DNA from: Rhizobium sp.
GTDB lineage: Bacteria; Pseudomonadota; Gammaproteobacteria; Burkholderiales; Thiobacillaceae
Reading direction: 5' to 3'
DNA: 58,135 nt
Assembly (NCBI GenBank): GCA_019459285.1
Contig: JAIBEL010000040.1
Location: forward strand, 1-58,135
The notes below the pieces were generated by a model. It did no database searches. It saw only the letters and a list, made by a program, of their open reading frames with translations, and was not told the origin of the DNA. Positions 49,834 through 58,061 of the stretch are shown piece by piece. The position numbers and the translations under genes are program-made. The stretch's first letter is position 1. Every line of letters starts with the position of its first letter.

Positions 49834-52800
49834 GATGAAACTCCTGCTTTCGGTAAAGAATGTTTGCGGTAGTTGGCAGCGTAATACAGCACGGGAATCA
49901 CCACCAGCGTCAGCAAGGTGGAGACGAAGATGCCGAAAATCAAGGATACAGCCAGTCCGGAGAAAATCGGGTCGTCGAGGATGAAGAACGCGCCCAGCAT
50001 GGCGGCCAGACCAGTCAGCACGATGGGCTTGGCCCGGGTGGCGCCGGCCTGGATCACCGCTTCCTGGAAATCCATGCCGGCCGCCGCCTGCTCGTTGATG
50101 AAGTCGACCAGCAGGATCGAATTGCGCACGATGATGCCGGACAGCGCGATCATGCCGATCATCGAGGTGGCGGTGAACTGCGCGCCGAGCAGGGCGTGGC
50201 CCGGCATGACACCGATGATGGTGAGCGGGATCGGCGCCATGATGACGAGCGGAGTCAGATAGCTCTTGAACTGCGCGACGACCAGGATATAGATCAGCAT
50301 CAGCCCGACCGCATAGGCGAGCCCCATGTCGCGGAAGGTCTCATAGGTGACCTGCCACTCGCCGTCCCATTTCAGGCTGAATCCGGTATAGGGGTCGGCG
50401 GGCTGGTGGATGAAATACTCCGACAGCGTGCCGCCCTGCGCCAGCGGTTTGTCCTTCAGTGCGCCGCGCATTTCGAACAGGCCGTACAGCGGCGAATCCA
50501 GCTTGCCGCCGGTGTCGCCGACCACGAATACCACGGGCAGCAGGTCCTTGTGGTAGATGGTCTTCTCGCGTGAGCTCGGCATCACTTCGATCAGCTCCGA
50601 CAAGGGCACCAGGTTGCCGTTGTTGCCGCGCACCGTCAGTTTCAGCAAATCGTCGAGCCCGCTCTGGCGTTCCGGCGGCAGGGTGATGCGTACAGGGATT
50701 TCGTACTTGGCGCCGCTGCCGTGGATGGGCGTGACATTCTCGCCCGACAGCCCCATCTTCATCGCCGCGACGATGTCCTTCTGCGCCACCCCGGCGACCG
50801 CGGCCTTGTTCTGCAACACGCGCAGCACGAAGCGCTGGGCGTCATCCTCGACCGTGTCGTCGATGGCGACGATGCCTTTGGTTTTCTCGAAGACGCTGCG
50901 CACCTGCTTGGCCACCTGGATCTGCGCGTCGTAATCGGGACCGTAGATCTCGGCCACGATCGGCGACATTACCGGCGGTCCGGGCGGCACCTCGACCACC
51001 TTGACGTCGGCGCCGTGCTTCTTGGCGATGGCTTCGACCGCGGGGCGGATCGCCTGTGCAATTTCGTGGCTCTTGCGGTCGCGGTCGTGCTTGTCGAGCA
51101 GGTTGACCTGCAAATCGCCGACCTCGGAACCGGAACGCAGGTAATACTGCCGCACCAGGCCATTGAAGTTGATCGGTGCGGCGGTGCCGGCATAGGCCTG
51201 ATAGTCGGCGACCTCCGGGACCTGGGCAACTGCCGTGCCCATTTCGCTCAGGACCTGGGCGGTTTTTTCCAGTGGCGTGCCAACCGGCATGTCGACGATG
51301 ATCTGGAATTCGGACTTGTTGTCGAACGGCAGCATTTTCAGGATGACGAGTTTGATCATCGGCAAGGCGATCGACAGCAGGATGGCGATACCGATCCCCA
51401 GCCACAGCTTGCGTCGTGCGCCCTTGCCTTCGCTGCCGCGCAGGAAGGGCGTCAGACGAGCACGGAACAGGGCGAGCAACTTGTTGTCGCTTGCCGCATG
51501 TGCGCCGTGTGCTTCCTGCTTGATCAGTTTCAGCGCCAGCCAGGGCGTGACGATGAAGGCGATGGCAAGCGAGATCACCATGCCGATCGAGGCGTTGATC
51601 GGGATCGGGCTCATGTAGGGCCCCATCAGGCCGCTGACGAAAGCCATCGGCAGCAGGGCTGCGATCACGGTGAGGGTGGCGAGGATGGTGGGGCCGCCCA
51701 CTTCGTCGACCGCACGCGGGATGATCGCTTCGAGGCCGTCGTGGTCCAGGTTCATGCGACGGTGGATGTTTTCCACCACCACGATGGCGTCATCGACCAG
51801 GATGCCGATCGAGAATATGAGTGCGAACAGCGACACCCGGTTGAGCGTGAATCCCCAGGCCCACGAGGCGAACAGCGTGGCTGCGAGCGTCAACAGCACC
51901 GCGGCACCGACGATCAATGCTTCGCGTTTTCCGATGGCGAACAACACCAGCAGGACCACCGAGGCCGTCGCGAAAATCAGTTTCTGGATCAGCTTCTTGG
52001 CCTTGTCATCGGCGGTGGCACCGTAGTTGCGGGTGACGCTGACCTCGACACCTTCGGGCAAGACGCTGTTTTGCAGGCTGTTGACGCGCGCGATGACCTT
52101 TCTGGCCACGTCGACCGCGTTCTCGCCGGGTTTCTTGGAAATCGCCAGCGTGACCGCCGGATAGGTCTGGCCGTTGTCGGCCTTGTTTTTTCCGCCGGCG
52201 CCGGGACCGTGCCAGACGTAGCGAGTGGGTTGGTCGGGACCGGCCGTCACACTGGCCACATCGCTGATGTAGACCGGGCGGCCCTGGGCGACGCCGACGA
52301 CGAGTTGACGGACGTCGTCGGCACCCGTGAGGAAGGTCCCGGTCTGGACGAGAATCTCCTGATTGTTCGAGACCAGCGTGCCGGAGGGCTGGGCGGCGTT
52401 GGAGACCTGCAGCGCGTCGCGGATGTCTTTGGGCGTAATGCCGAATGCGGCCATGCGATCGGGATCCATCATCACCCGCACGGCGCGGCCGGGGCCGCCG
52501 ATGGTCGTGACTTCGCGGGTGCCGGGAATACGCTTGAGCTCGATTTCGGCCGCGTGTGCCGCCTGTTCCAGTTCGTAGGCGCCGCGCGTCGGGTCGCGCG
52601 TCCACAGGGTGACGGTGACGATCGGCACGTCGTCGATGCCGAGCGGTTTGATGATGGGCTCGCCGACGCCAAGCTCGGGCGAGACCCAGTCACGGTTGGC
52701 CTGGATGGTGTCGTACAACCGGACCAATGCCTGGGTGCGGTCCTGGCCGACCAGGTATTGCACGGTCAAAATCGCCATGCCGGGCTTGGAAACCGAATAA

Positions 52801-53048
52801 ATATGCTCGATGCCGGCGATCTGCGACAGCACCTGTTCGGCGGGCGTTGCCACCAGGGCTTCGACGTCCTTGGCCGACGCGCCGGGAAAGGGGATGAACA
52901 CGTTGGCCATGGTCACGTTGATCTGCGGCTCTTCCTCGCGCGGCGTGACCAGAATGGCAATCAGGCCCAACAGGGCCGCGATCAATGCGATCAGCGGCGT
53001 GAGCTGGGACGTGAGGAAGAAACGGGCGATGCGTCCGGAGAGTCCCAT
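49830..53048 (-). CDS. RND efflux permease
   Basis: The 1072-residue inner-membrane proton antiporter has the RND plan of twelve helices and two large periplasmic loops. The proton-relay Asp pair is in 'GILVDDAIVVVENIHRRM'. 'ATPAEQVLSQIAGIEHIYS' and 'GIIVRNSILLVDFI' fit the AcrB/HAE group. Its substrate cannot be assigned. It forms an operon with the adaptor gene upstream; no outer-membrane factor gene is nearby. Confidence 0.92.
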   Translation of the reverse strand: MGLSGRIARFFLTSQLTPLIALIAALLGLIAILVTPREEEPQINVTMANVFIPFPGASAKDVEALVATPAEQVLSQIAGIEHIYSVSKPGMAILTVQYLVGQDRTQALVRLYDTIQANRDWVSPELGVGEPIIKPLGIDDVPIVTVTLWTRDPTRGAYELEQAAHAAEIELKRIPGTREVTTIGGPGRAVRVMMDPDRMAAFGITPKDIRDALQVSNAAQPSGTLVSNNQEILVQTGTFLTGADDVRQLVVGVAQGRPVYISDVASVTAGPDQPTRYVWHGPGAGGKNKADNGQTYPAVTLAISKKPGENAVDVARKVIARVNSLQNSVLPEGVEVSVTRNYGATADDKAKKLIQKLIFATASVVLLVLFAIGKREALIVGAAVLLTLAATLFASWAWGFTLNRVSLFALIFSIGILVDDAIVVVENIHRRMNLDHDGLEAIIPRAVDEVGGPTILATLTVIAALLPMAFVSGLMGPYMSPIPINASIGMVISLAIAFIVTPWLALKLIKQEAHGAHAASDNKLLALFRARLTPFLRGSEGKGARRKLWLGIGIAILLSIALPMIKLVILKMLPFDNKSEFQIIVDMPVGTPLEKTAQVLSEMGTAVAQVPEVADYQAYAGTAAPINFNGLVRQYYLRSGSEVGDLQVNLLDKHDRDRKSHEIAQAIRPAVEAIAKKHGADVKVVEVPPGPPVMSPIVAEIYGPDYDAQIQVAKQVRSVFEKTKGIVAIDDTVEDDAQRFVLRVLQNKAAVAGVAQKDIVAAMKMGLSGENVTPIHGSGAKYEIPVRITLPPERQSGLDDLLKLTVRGNNGNLVPLSELIEVMPSSREKTIYHKDLLPVVFVVGDTGGKLDSPLYGLFEMRGALKDKPLAQGGTLSEYFIHQPADPYTGFSLKWDGEWQVTYETFRDMGLAYAVGLMLIYILVVAQFKSYLTPLVIMAPIPLTIIGVMPGHALLGAQFTATSMIGMIALSGIIVRNSILLVDFINEQAAAGMDFQEAVIQAGATRAKPIVLTGLAAMLGAFFILDDPIFSGLAVSLIFGIFVSTLLTLVVIPVLYYAANYRKHSLPKAGVSS

Positions 53049-53060
53049 GCGTCTGTCCGT

Positions 53061-54101
53061 TTACTTGGCTGGCTGGTTGGCGGCGCTTTTGGCGTAGATG
53101 CCCGCCTTGACCGGCTCGAGCGCAATGACGTCGCCCGGGTTCAACCCCGCCAGGACTTCCACCTGCCCGCGTGCGTTCGGCGTGCCCAGTCGGACCTGCC
53201 GCAGGCTCACCCTGCCCTTGTTGACGACATAGACCGCGGTGATTTCAGAGCGCCGGACGACGGCGCTGAGCGGGATGGTGAGCTTGCGCGCGCTGGCCAT
53301 GGAGAAATGCGCACGCGCGAACATTCCGGGAATGACACCTTCCACGTCCCCAGGCAGTTCGATGCGCACCTTGACGGTGTGGGTGGCGACATCGGCGGAC
53401 GGCAGCACGGTAATCCCGGTGGCGGCAATCCACTTGTTGAGCGACGGAATCTCGACTGCGACGCGCGGCGCAGCCTTGATCTCGGCGAGCTTGTATTGCG
53501 GGATGTTGGCGAGGACCCGCATGTCCTTGGGGTCGAAGCCGGTCATCAGCGGTTTGCCCGGCGTAACGGTTTCGCCGACTTCGACATGGCGGGCGGCGAC
53601 GATTCCGGAAAATGGCGCGGTGATGACGGTGTAGCCGCTAACCGCCGCGGTTTGTCCCGCGCCGGCGCGGGCAGCGCGGGCGGCAGCCTCGGCTGAGCGG
53701 TACTCGGCCGTGGCACGGTCGAGTGCGGCCTGGCTGATGAATTTCTGCTGGAACAGTTGCTGCTGGCGTTCGTAATTGGCGCGTGCATTCTCCAGCGTGG
53801 CGGTAGCCTGGGCCACTTGCGCCTGGCTGCCTGTCGCGGCCGAGGACAACTCCTGCGCAGAGAGCCGCACGATCACCGATCCTGCCTTGACGTAATCCCC
53901 TGCATCGAAATTGACCGCAGCCACGCGGCCCGATACCTGGGCCGCGACGGTGGACTGCTTGACGGCCTCGACGGTGGCTTCGGTACTGTAGCCCGTATCC
54001 GTCATTTGATAATTCACAGTGGCGGTGGTGAACGGCAGCGCAGCCCAGACGGGTTGCGCAATGAGCACGGTACAGGCCAGTAGGCAGGCGAGCTTAGACA
54101 C
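53061..54101 (-). CDS. RND efflux periplasmic adaptor
   Basis: The 346-residue membrane-fusion protein has a signal peptide (MSKLACLLACTVLIAQPVWA), a biotinyl-lipoyl-like half 'VSGRVAAVNFDAGDYVKAGS', an alpha-hairpin (about 85-140) and a beta-barrel. I start at GTG 54099-54101, which has GGAG at 54110-54113. An ATG at 54128 in frame sits at the edge of the -10 box and upstream of the likely transcription start. It feeds the RND permease 12 bases downstream. Confidence 0.9.
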   Translation of the reverse strand: MSKLACLLACTVLIAQPVWAALPFTTATVNYQMTDTGYSTEATVEAVKQSTVAAQVSGRVAAVNFDAGDYVKAGSVIVRLSAQELSSAATGSQAQVAQATATLENARANYERQQQLFQQKFISQAALDRATAEYRSAEAAARAARAGAGQTAAVSGYTVITAPFSGIVAARHVEVGETVTPGKPLMTGFDPKDMRVLANIPQYKLAEIKAAPRVAVEIPSLNKWIAATGITVLPSADVATHTVKVRIELPGDVEGVIPGMFARAHFSMASARKLTIPLSAVVRRSEITAVYVVNKGRVSLRQVRLGTPNARGQVEVLAGLNPGDVIALEPVKAGIYAKSAANQPAK

Positions 54102-54126
54102 TGACGCATCTCCAGGAAAATCAAAC

Positions 54127-54158
54127 ATTAGTATAATCTAATATATTATTTAATTCAA
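54127..54158 (-). promoter_or_regulatory. Promoter of the RND operon with ATTAG dyad
   Basis: On the minus strand TTGAAT (54153-54158), a 17-base spacer and TATACT (54130-54135) form a strong sigma-70 promoter. An inverted repeat ATTAG-6-CTAAT (54127-54142) covers the -10, a likely repressor site. It differs from the NsrR-type site upstream of ncgA. The rest of 54102-54267 has nothing recognisable. Confidence 0.7.
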
Positions 54159-54267
54159 TAACTTGTGTTTGGCGTTGTGGCGTGTTTCTTCTCTGCGTTC
54201 CCGTGGTGGGGGCGGAAGGAAATATAAGCTTAGCCCGTCTCGCTGCAGAGGATACGGCCCGATCTGC

Positions 54268-54753
54268 TCAGGCACTTCGCTTCTTCTTGCGGGCCGTCGC
54301 CAGAGATGGAATGTCGTGTGCCATATGCAAGGGGGCCACGAGCGGCGGCTTGGAGCCGCCCGTGATGTCCGACAGACGATAAAAATCCAGCGTGGCCAGG
54401 AAACTTTTGCGTGCCTCGATCAGGATGGATTTCAGGGCGCATGCCGGCAGCATCGGACAATTCTGGTGTTCGGCGCTGAAGCATTCCGCGATATCCATGT
54501 TGTCTTCGGTGTCCCGTACCAGATCGCCCACGTTGATCATGTCCGGCGGTCTGGCGAGCCGCATGCCACCGCCCTTCCCGCGCACCGTCACGATATAGCC
54601 GCATTGCGCCAGGCGATGTACCACCTTCATCAGATGGGTGGACGGGATGTCGTACTCATGCGCAATGTCGGCAATGGTCGCCAGGCCGTCCGGGTGGCGC
54701 GCCAGATAAATCATCACGCGCAGGGAAAAATCCGTGAATTTGGTCAGCCGCAT
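54268..54753 (-). CDS. nsrR: NsrR-type nitric oxide-sensing repressor (Rrf2 family)
   Basis: The 161-residue regulator has a winged helix ('MRLTKFTDFSLRVMIYLARH', 'VRGKGGGMRLARPP') and three cysteines, Cys91, Cys99 and Cys105 (spacing 7 and 5 residues), placed like NsrR iron-sulfur ligands. Asp8 is also kept, a ligand in characterised NsrR. 'SFLATLDFYRLSDI' matches the NsrR C-terminal helix. Nitric oxide nitrosylates the cluster and releases DNA. It is divergent from ncgABC-nirK; a minus-strand TATAAT is at 54817-54822. A Lys/Arg tail is present. Confidence 0.88.
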   Translation of the reverse strand: MRLTKFTDFSLRVMIYLARHPDGLATIADIAHEYDIPSTHLMKVVHRLAQCGYIVTVRGKGGGMRLARPPDMINVGDLVRDTEDNMDIAECFSAEHQNCPMLPACALKSILIEARKSFLATLDFYRLSDITGGSKPPLVAPLHMAHDIPSLATARKKKRSA

Positions 54754-54896
54754 GGCATCTCCTTCGGTCTGCGTTATGCCATGTGGCGTTGTGCGGGTTG
54801 TTCCGAGTGGCTTGTCATTATATCTGGCCGCGTCTGGCCCCGTGTCCGGCCCCGGATTGGCACTTTATAACCATTAGAAAATCGAAGGCCGGGTCC

Positions 54897-54938
54897 TTGT
54901 CATATGACATTCATTAAGATATATTTCACATATATCTT
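54897..54938 (+). promoter_or_regulatory. NsrR-type operator overlapping the ncgA promoter
   Basis: TTGTCA (54897-54902), a 17-base spacer and TATATT (54920-54925) form a near-consensus promoter. A perfect inverted repeat AAGATATAT (54916-54924), 5-base spacer, ATATATCTT (54930-54938) covers the -10. The layout (23 bp, AAGAT...ATCTT ends, AT-rich centre) fits NsrR operators. A strong GGGGAGG ribosome binding site follows at 54942-54948. Confidence 0.8.
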
Positions 54939-54952
54939 TTAGGGGAGGCCAT

Positions 54953-56008
54953 ATGAACAAAGGATTTCACCGTCGAATCAGCATTACCCGCGGCGCGGCC
55001 CTGTTGTGTCTGGGGGTGGCTTTGGGTCATCCCATGCCAGGGTATGCCGACAAGCGCACGTTCGAGATGACGATCGAGGACACCAAGATCACGCTGGTCG
55101 ACAAACAGCAATTCCATACCTTCGCTTTCAACGGCCAGGTACCGGGACCCCTGATCCACGTCAAGGAAGGCGATGAGCTCACCGTCAACGTCAACAACCT
55201 GACCACGCTGCCGCACACGATCCACTGGCACGGCATGCTGCAAAAGGGGACCTGGCGCATGGATGGCGTGCCGGACACCACGCAGGCTGCGATCAAGCCT
55301 GGCGATACCTTTACCTACAAGTTCGTCGCCGAGCCATCCGGGACCATGTGGTATCACTGCCACGTCAACGTCAACGAGCACGTGGCGATGCGCGGCATGT
55401 GGGGGCCCTTCATCGTCGATCCGAAAACGCCGAGGCCGATCGAGAAGAAGGTGACGAAGGACTACATCCTGATGTTGTCCGACTGGGCGTCGAAATGGGC
55501 TTTCAAGCCAGGCTACGGCGGCGTCCCGGGGGATGTGTGGGATTACTTCACGCTCAACGGCAAGGCGTTTCCCGATTCGCAGCCGCTTCGGGTGAACAAG
55601 GGCGACGTGGTACGGATCCGCCTGATCGGCGCGGGCGAACTGACCCATTCCATCCATATCCACGGCCACGTCTTTCAGGTGGCCTTCAAGGATGGCCGTC
55701 CATTGCCCATGCCCTACGAGGCGGACACCATCATGGTCGGCCCGGGCGAACGCTACGACCTCATCCTGACCGCGGACAATCCCGGCCGCTGGATGGTGCA
55801 TGACCACGTCGATTCCCACACGATGAACGGCGACAAGCCGATGGGCGGCCTGATGACGGTCATCGAATACAACGAAATCAACCGCAACGACCCGTTCTAC
55901 GCCTGGAAAGACAAGGCGTTCGTGCCCGATTTCTATTACGAAGAGTCCCTGAAAAAGCCCTACGGCATGTATGACGCGCCTGCCTTCAAGGGCCAGGCCA
56001 TTCAATAA
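54953..56008 (+). CDS. ncgA: Two-domain multicopper oxidase (NcgA-like)
   Basis: The 351-residue periplasmic copper oxidase has a signal peptide to about residue 32. Domain 1 has 'LPHTIHWHG' (His88, 91, 93) and 'YHCHVNVNEHVAMRGM' (Cys136, with a Met after His143), so it holds a type 1 copper. Domain 2 has 'THSIHIHGH' but 'VHDHVDSH', with Asp replacing the type 1 Cys. This is the type C two-domain layout known from Nitrosomonas europaea. It is first in the cluster with nirK; its role beside nitrite reductase is unproven. Confidence 0.88.
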   Translation: MNKGFHRRISITRGAALLCLGVALGHPMPGYADKRTFEMTIEDTKITLVDKQQFHTFAFNGQVPGPLIHVKEGDELTVNVNNLTTLPHTIHWHGMLQKGTWRMDGVPDTTQAAIKPGDTFTYKFVAEPSGTMWYHCHVNVNEHVAMRGMWGPFIVDPKTPRPIEKKVTKDYILMLSDWASKWAFKPGYGGVPGDVWDYFTLNGKAFPDSQPLRVNKGDVVRIRLIGAGELTHSIHIHGHVFQVAFKDGRPLPMPYEADTIMVGPGERYDLILTADNPGRWMVHDHVDSHTMNGDKPMGGLMTVIEYNEINRNDPFYAWKDKAFVPDFYYEESLKKPYGMYDAPAFKGQAIQ

Positions 56009-56020
56009 GCGAAAGGATCG

Positions 56021-56716
56021 ATGATGAAGTTATCTCTTCTGGCCGCATTGGCCATGGGGCTGGTCGCAGCCCCGGCAATCGCGGCAGACAGTGTCGGGGC
56101 CGGCATCCTGAAATCGCAATGCATCAGCTGTCATGCCATCGTAAAACCGGACAACACAAGCCTCGACCGCCTGTGGGAGCGGAAGGGACCGGACCTGTAC
56201 TACGCAGGCAGCAAGTTCAACCGGCCATGGCTGGAAAAATGGCTGCAGAACCCGGTACGCATCCGGCCGGCCGGCGAGTTGTATACCAAGCATATAAAAG
56301 GCGGCGACAAAGAGGATGTCGTGGACGAGTCGACCATGGCGTCTCATATGAAGCTGTCGAAAGCCGATGCCGAAGCGGCTGCCGAGGCGCTCATGGCGCT
56401 GACGGGCCCGGCAGATCTGCTGAGCAAGGGCGCGTTCAAGGGCGAGAAGGTGAGCATGTCCATGGGCGCGATGTTCTTCAACAAGCTCCGCGGCTGCGCC
56501 GCCTGCCATCAAGCCAAGCCCGGCACTGGCGGTTCCTCGGGGCCTGAGCTCTACACCGCAGGCGAGCGCCTGCAGCCCGATTACATCTACAGCTACATCA
56601 AGAACCCGCAGGCGATCGATCCGCACATCTGGATGCCCACGCTCAATCTGGCCGAACCGGATCTGCAGCGGTTGACGGGCTACATCCTGCAACTCAGTGC
56701 ATCGGAGGGGAAATGA
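56021..56716 (+). CDS. ncgB: Diheme cytochrome c (NcgB-like)
   Basis: The 231-residue periplasmic protein has a signal peptide (to about residue 21) and two haem c motifs, CISCH (34-38) and CAACH (159-163), in two cytochrome c domains. It starts 12 bases after ncgA behind GAAAGGATCG; a second ATG follows at once. It is probably an electron carrier for NirK or NcgA. Confidence 0.87.
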   Translation: MMKLSLLAALAMGLVAAPAIAADSVGAGILKSQCISCHAIVKPDNTSLDRLWERKGPDLYYAGSKFNRPWLEKWLQNPVRIRPAGELYTKHIKGGDKEDVVDESTMASHMKLSKADAEAAAEALMALTGPADLLSKGAFKGEKVSMSMGAMFFNKLRGCAACHQAKPGTGGSSGPELYTAGERLQPDYIYSYIKNPQAIDPHIWMPTLNLAEPDLQRLTGYILQLSASEGK

Positions 56717-57111
56717 AAATGAATTTCGGTCAACGCGTGCCCGCATTCCTGCAGGCCGGACTGCTCGTGGCCTCCAGCTTCGTGTTCAGCGGCCCTGCCT
56801 CGGCAGATGAACCGTACACGCAGGGTGCGCTTCGCAACTACAACACCTACTGCGTTCAGTGCCATGGCGTCAATCGCAACGGCAGAGGGATCAACAGTCG
56901 CGATATGTCCGTCCAGCCACGGGACCACAGCGACGCGAAAGGGATGGGCGACATTCCCAACGAGGAAATATTTCACGTCATCAAGGACGGTGGGTTGGCG
57001 GTGAACAAGTCGGTACTCATGCCGGCCTGGGGCAACGTCATGAATGACGAGGAAATCAAGGAGTTGGTGGCGTATCTACGCTTTGTCTGCAACTGTGGTT
57101 CAGGTAAATAA
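56713..57111 (+). CDS. ncgC: Monoheme cytochrome c (NcgC-like)
   Basis: The 132-residue periplasmic cytochrome has a signal peptide (about residues 1-31), haem motif CVQCH (47-51) and axial Met103 in 'SVLMPAWG'. The C-terminus has an extra Cys-x-Cys pair ('VCNCGSGK'), not needed for haem. The start overlaps the ncgB stop by 4 bases. It is a likely direct electron donor to NirK. Confidence 0.87.
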   Translation: MKMNFGQRVPAFLQAGLLVASSFVFSGPASADEPYTQGALRNYNTYCVQCHGVNRNGRGINSRDMSVQPRDHSDAKGMGDIPNEEIFHVIKDGGLAVNKSVLMPAWGNVMNDEEIKELVAYLRFVCNCGSGK

Positions 57112-57125
57112 CAAGGAGCTTCAAA

Positions 57126-58061
57126 ATGAAACAAAACAAGATGCTAGGGATGGCACTGGCTGGCGTGGCGGCATTGTCGATGCTGTCATTCCAGGCCGAG
57201 GCAAAAACGGTGCAAGTCACGCTGCACGCAACGGAAGTGGATCTGCCGATCGATAACAAGGGCACTATGTACCGCACCTGGACCTTTGACGGCAAGGTGC
57301 CGGGCCCGGTGGTGCGGGTCACCGAAGGCGACACCGTCGAGTTCACGCTGATCAACGACAAGACCAACAAGAACTCGCATTCCATGGACTTCCATGCGGC
57401 ACGACTGGACGTGGTGAAGGACTTCGGGCCCATCAAGCCGGGCGAGGAGAAGCACTACACCTTCACCGCTGATTATCCGGGCGTGTTTTTCTATCACTGC
57501 GGCGCCGATCCGATGATCCAGCACATCGCCCGCGGCATGTTCGGGACCATCATCGTCGACCCGAAAGATACCCATGCCATGCCGAAAGCCGATCGCGAAT
57601 ACGTACTGATCCAGTCCGAGCTCTATCCGAATCCGGACGCCAAGGAAGACATGATGCAGAACAAGTGGAGCAACGTCATGTTCAATGGTGGCATCTTCAA
57701 GTATGACCCGGTGCACGATCCGGCAGCGACCCGTTGGTTGCAGGCCAAGCCGGGCGAGCGTGTGCGCGTCTACTTCGTCAACGCGGGTCCCAACGAGTTT
57801 TCATCCTTCCATCCGATCGCGGGCATCTGGGATGCCGTTTACCCCAGCGGCAACCCGAAGAACGTGGAGCATGGCCTGCAAAGCTTTGTCGTGGGACCGG
57901 GCGACGCAGCGACATTCGACCTGATCTCGCCCAAGGAAGGCGCCAATGCGATTGTGACCCACTCGCTGAAGGCCGCCCTCACGGGGGCCATCGCAGTGAT
58001 CATGTTCAGCAATGATGCCGATCCCAAGATGGGCCACGGCGAGCAGATCCTCGTTCGCTGA
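57126..58061 (+). CDS. nirK: Copper-containing nitrite reductase
   Basis: NirK reduces nitrite to nitric oxide in the periplasm. All ligands are present in the 311-residue protein: type 1 copper His85, Cys125, His133 and Met138; type 2 copper His90, His124 and His279; catalytic Asp88 and His229. The signal peptide covers residues about 1-26. The length is close to the N. europaea enzyme (309 by recollection) and the sequence is of that compact class. An AAGGAG site precedes the ATG. Confidence 0.95.
   Translation: MKQNKMLGMALAGVAALSMLSFQAEAKTVQVTLHATEVDLPIDNKGTMYRTWTFDGKVPGPVVRVTEGDTVEFTLINDKTNKNSHSMDFHAARLDVVKDFGPIKPGEEKHYTFTADYPGVFFYHCGADPMIQHIARGMFGTIIVDPKDTHAMPKADREYVLIQSELYPNPDAKEDMMQNKWSNVMFNGGIFKYDPVHDPAATRWLQAKPGERVRVYFVNAGPNEFSSFHPIAGIWDAVYPSGNPKNVEHGLQSFVVGPGDAATFDLISPKEGANAIVTHSLKAALTGAIAVIMFSNDADPKMGHGEQILVR

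Noticed and set aside
50721..53696. A 991-codon plus-strand open frame opposite the RND genes
   Set aside because: It is an antisense shadow: its product is rich in Asp, Gly, His and Arg with no domain, while the minus strand encodes full RND motifs.
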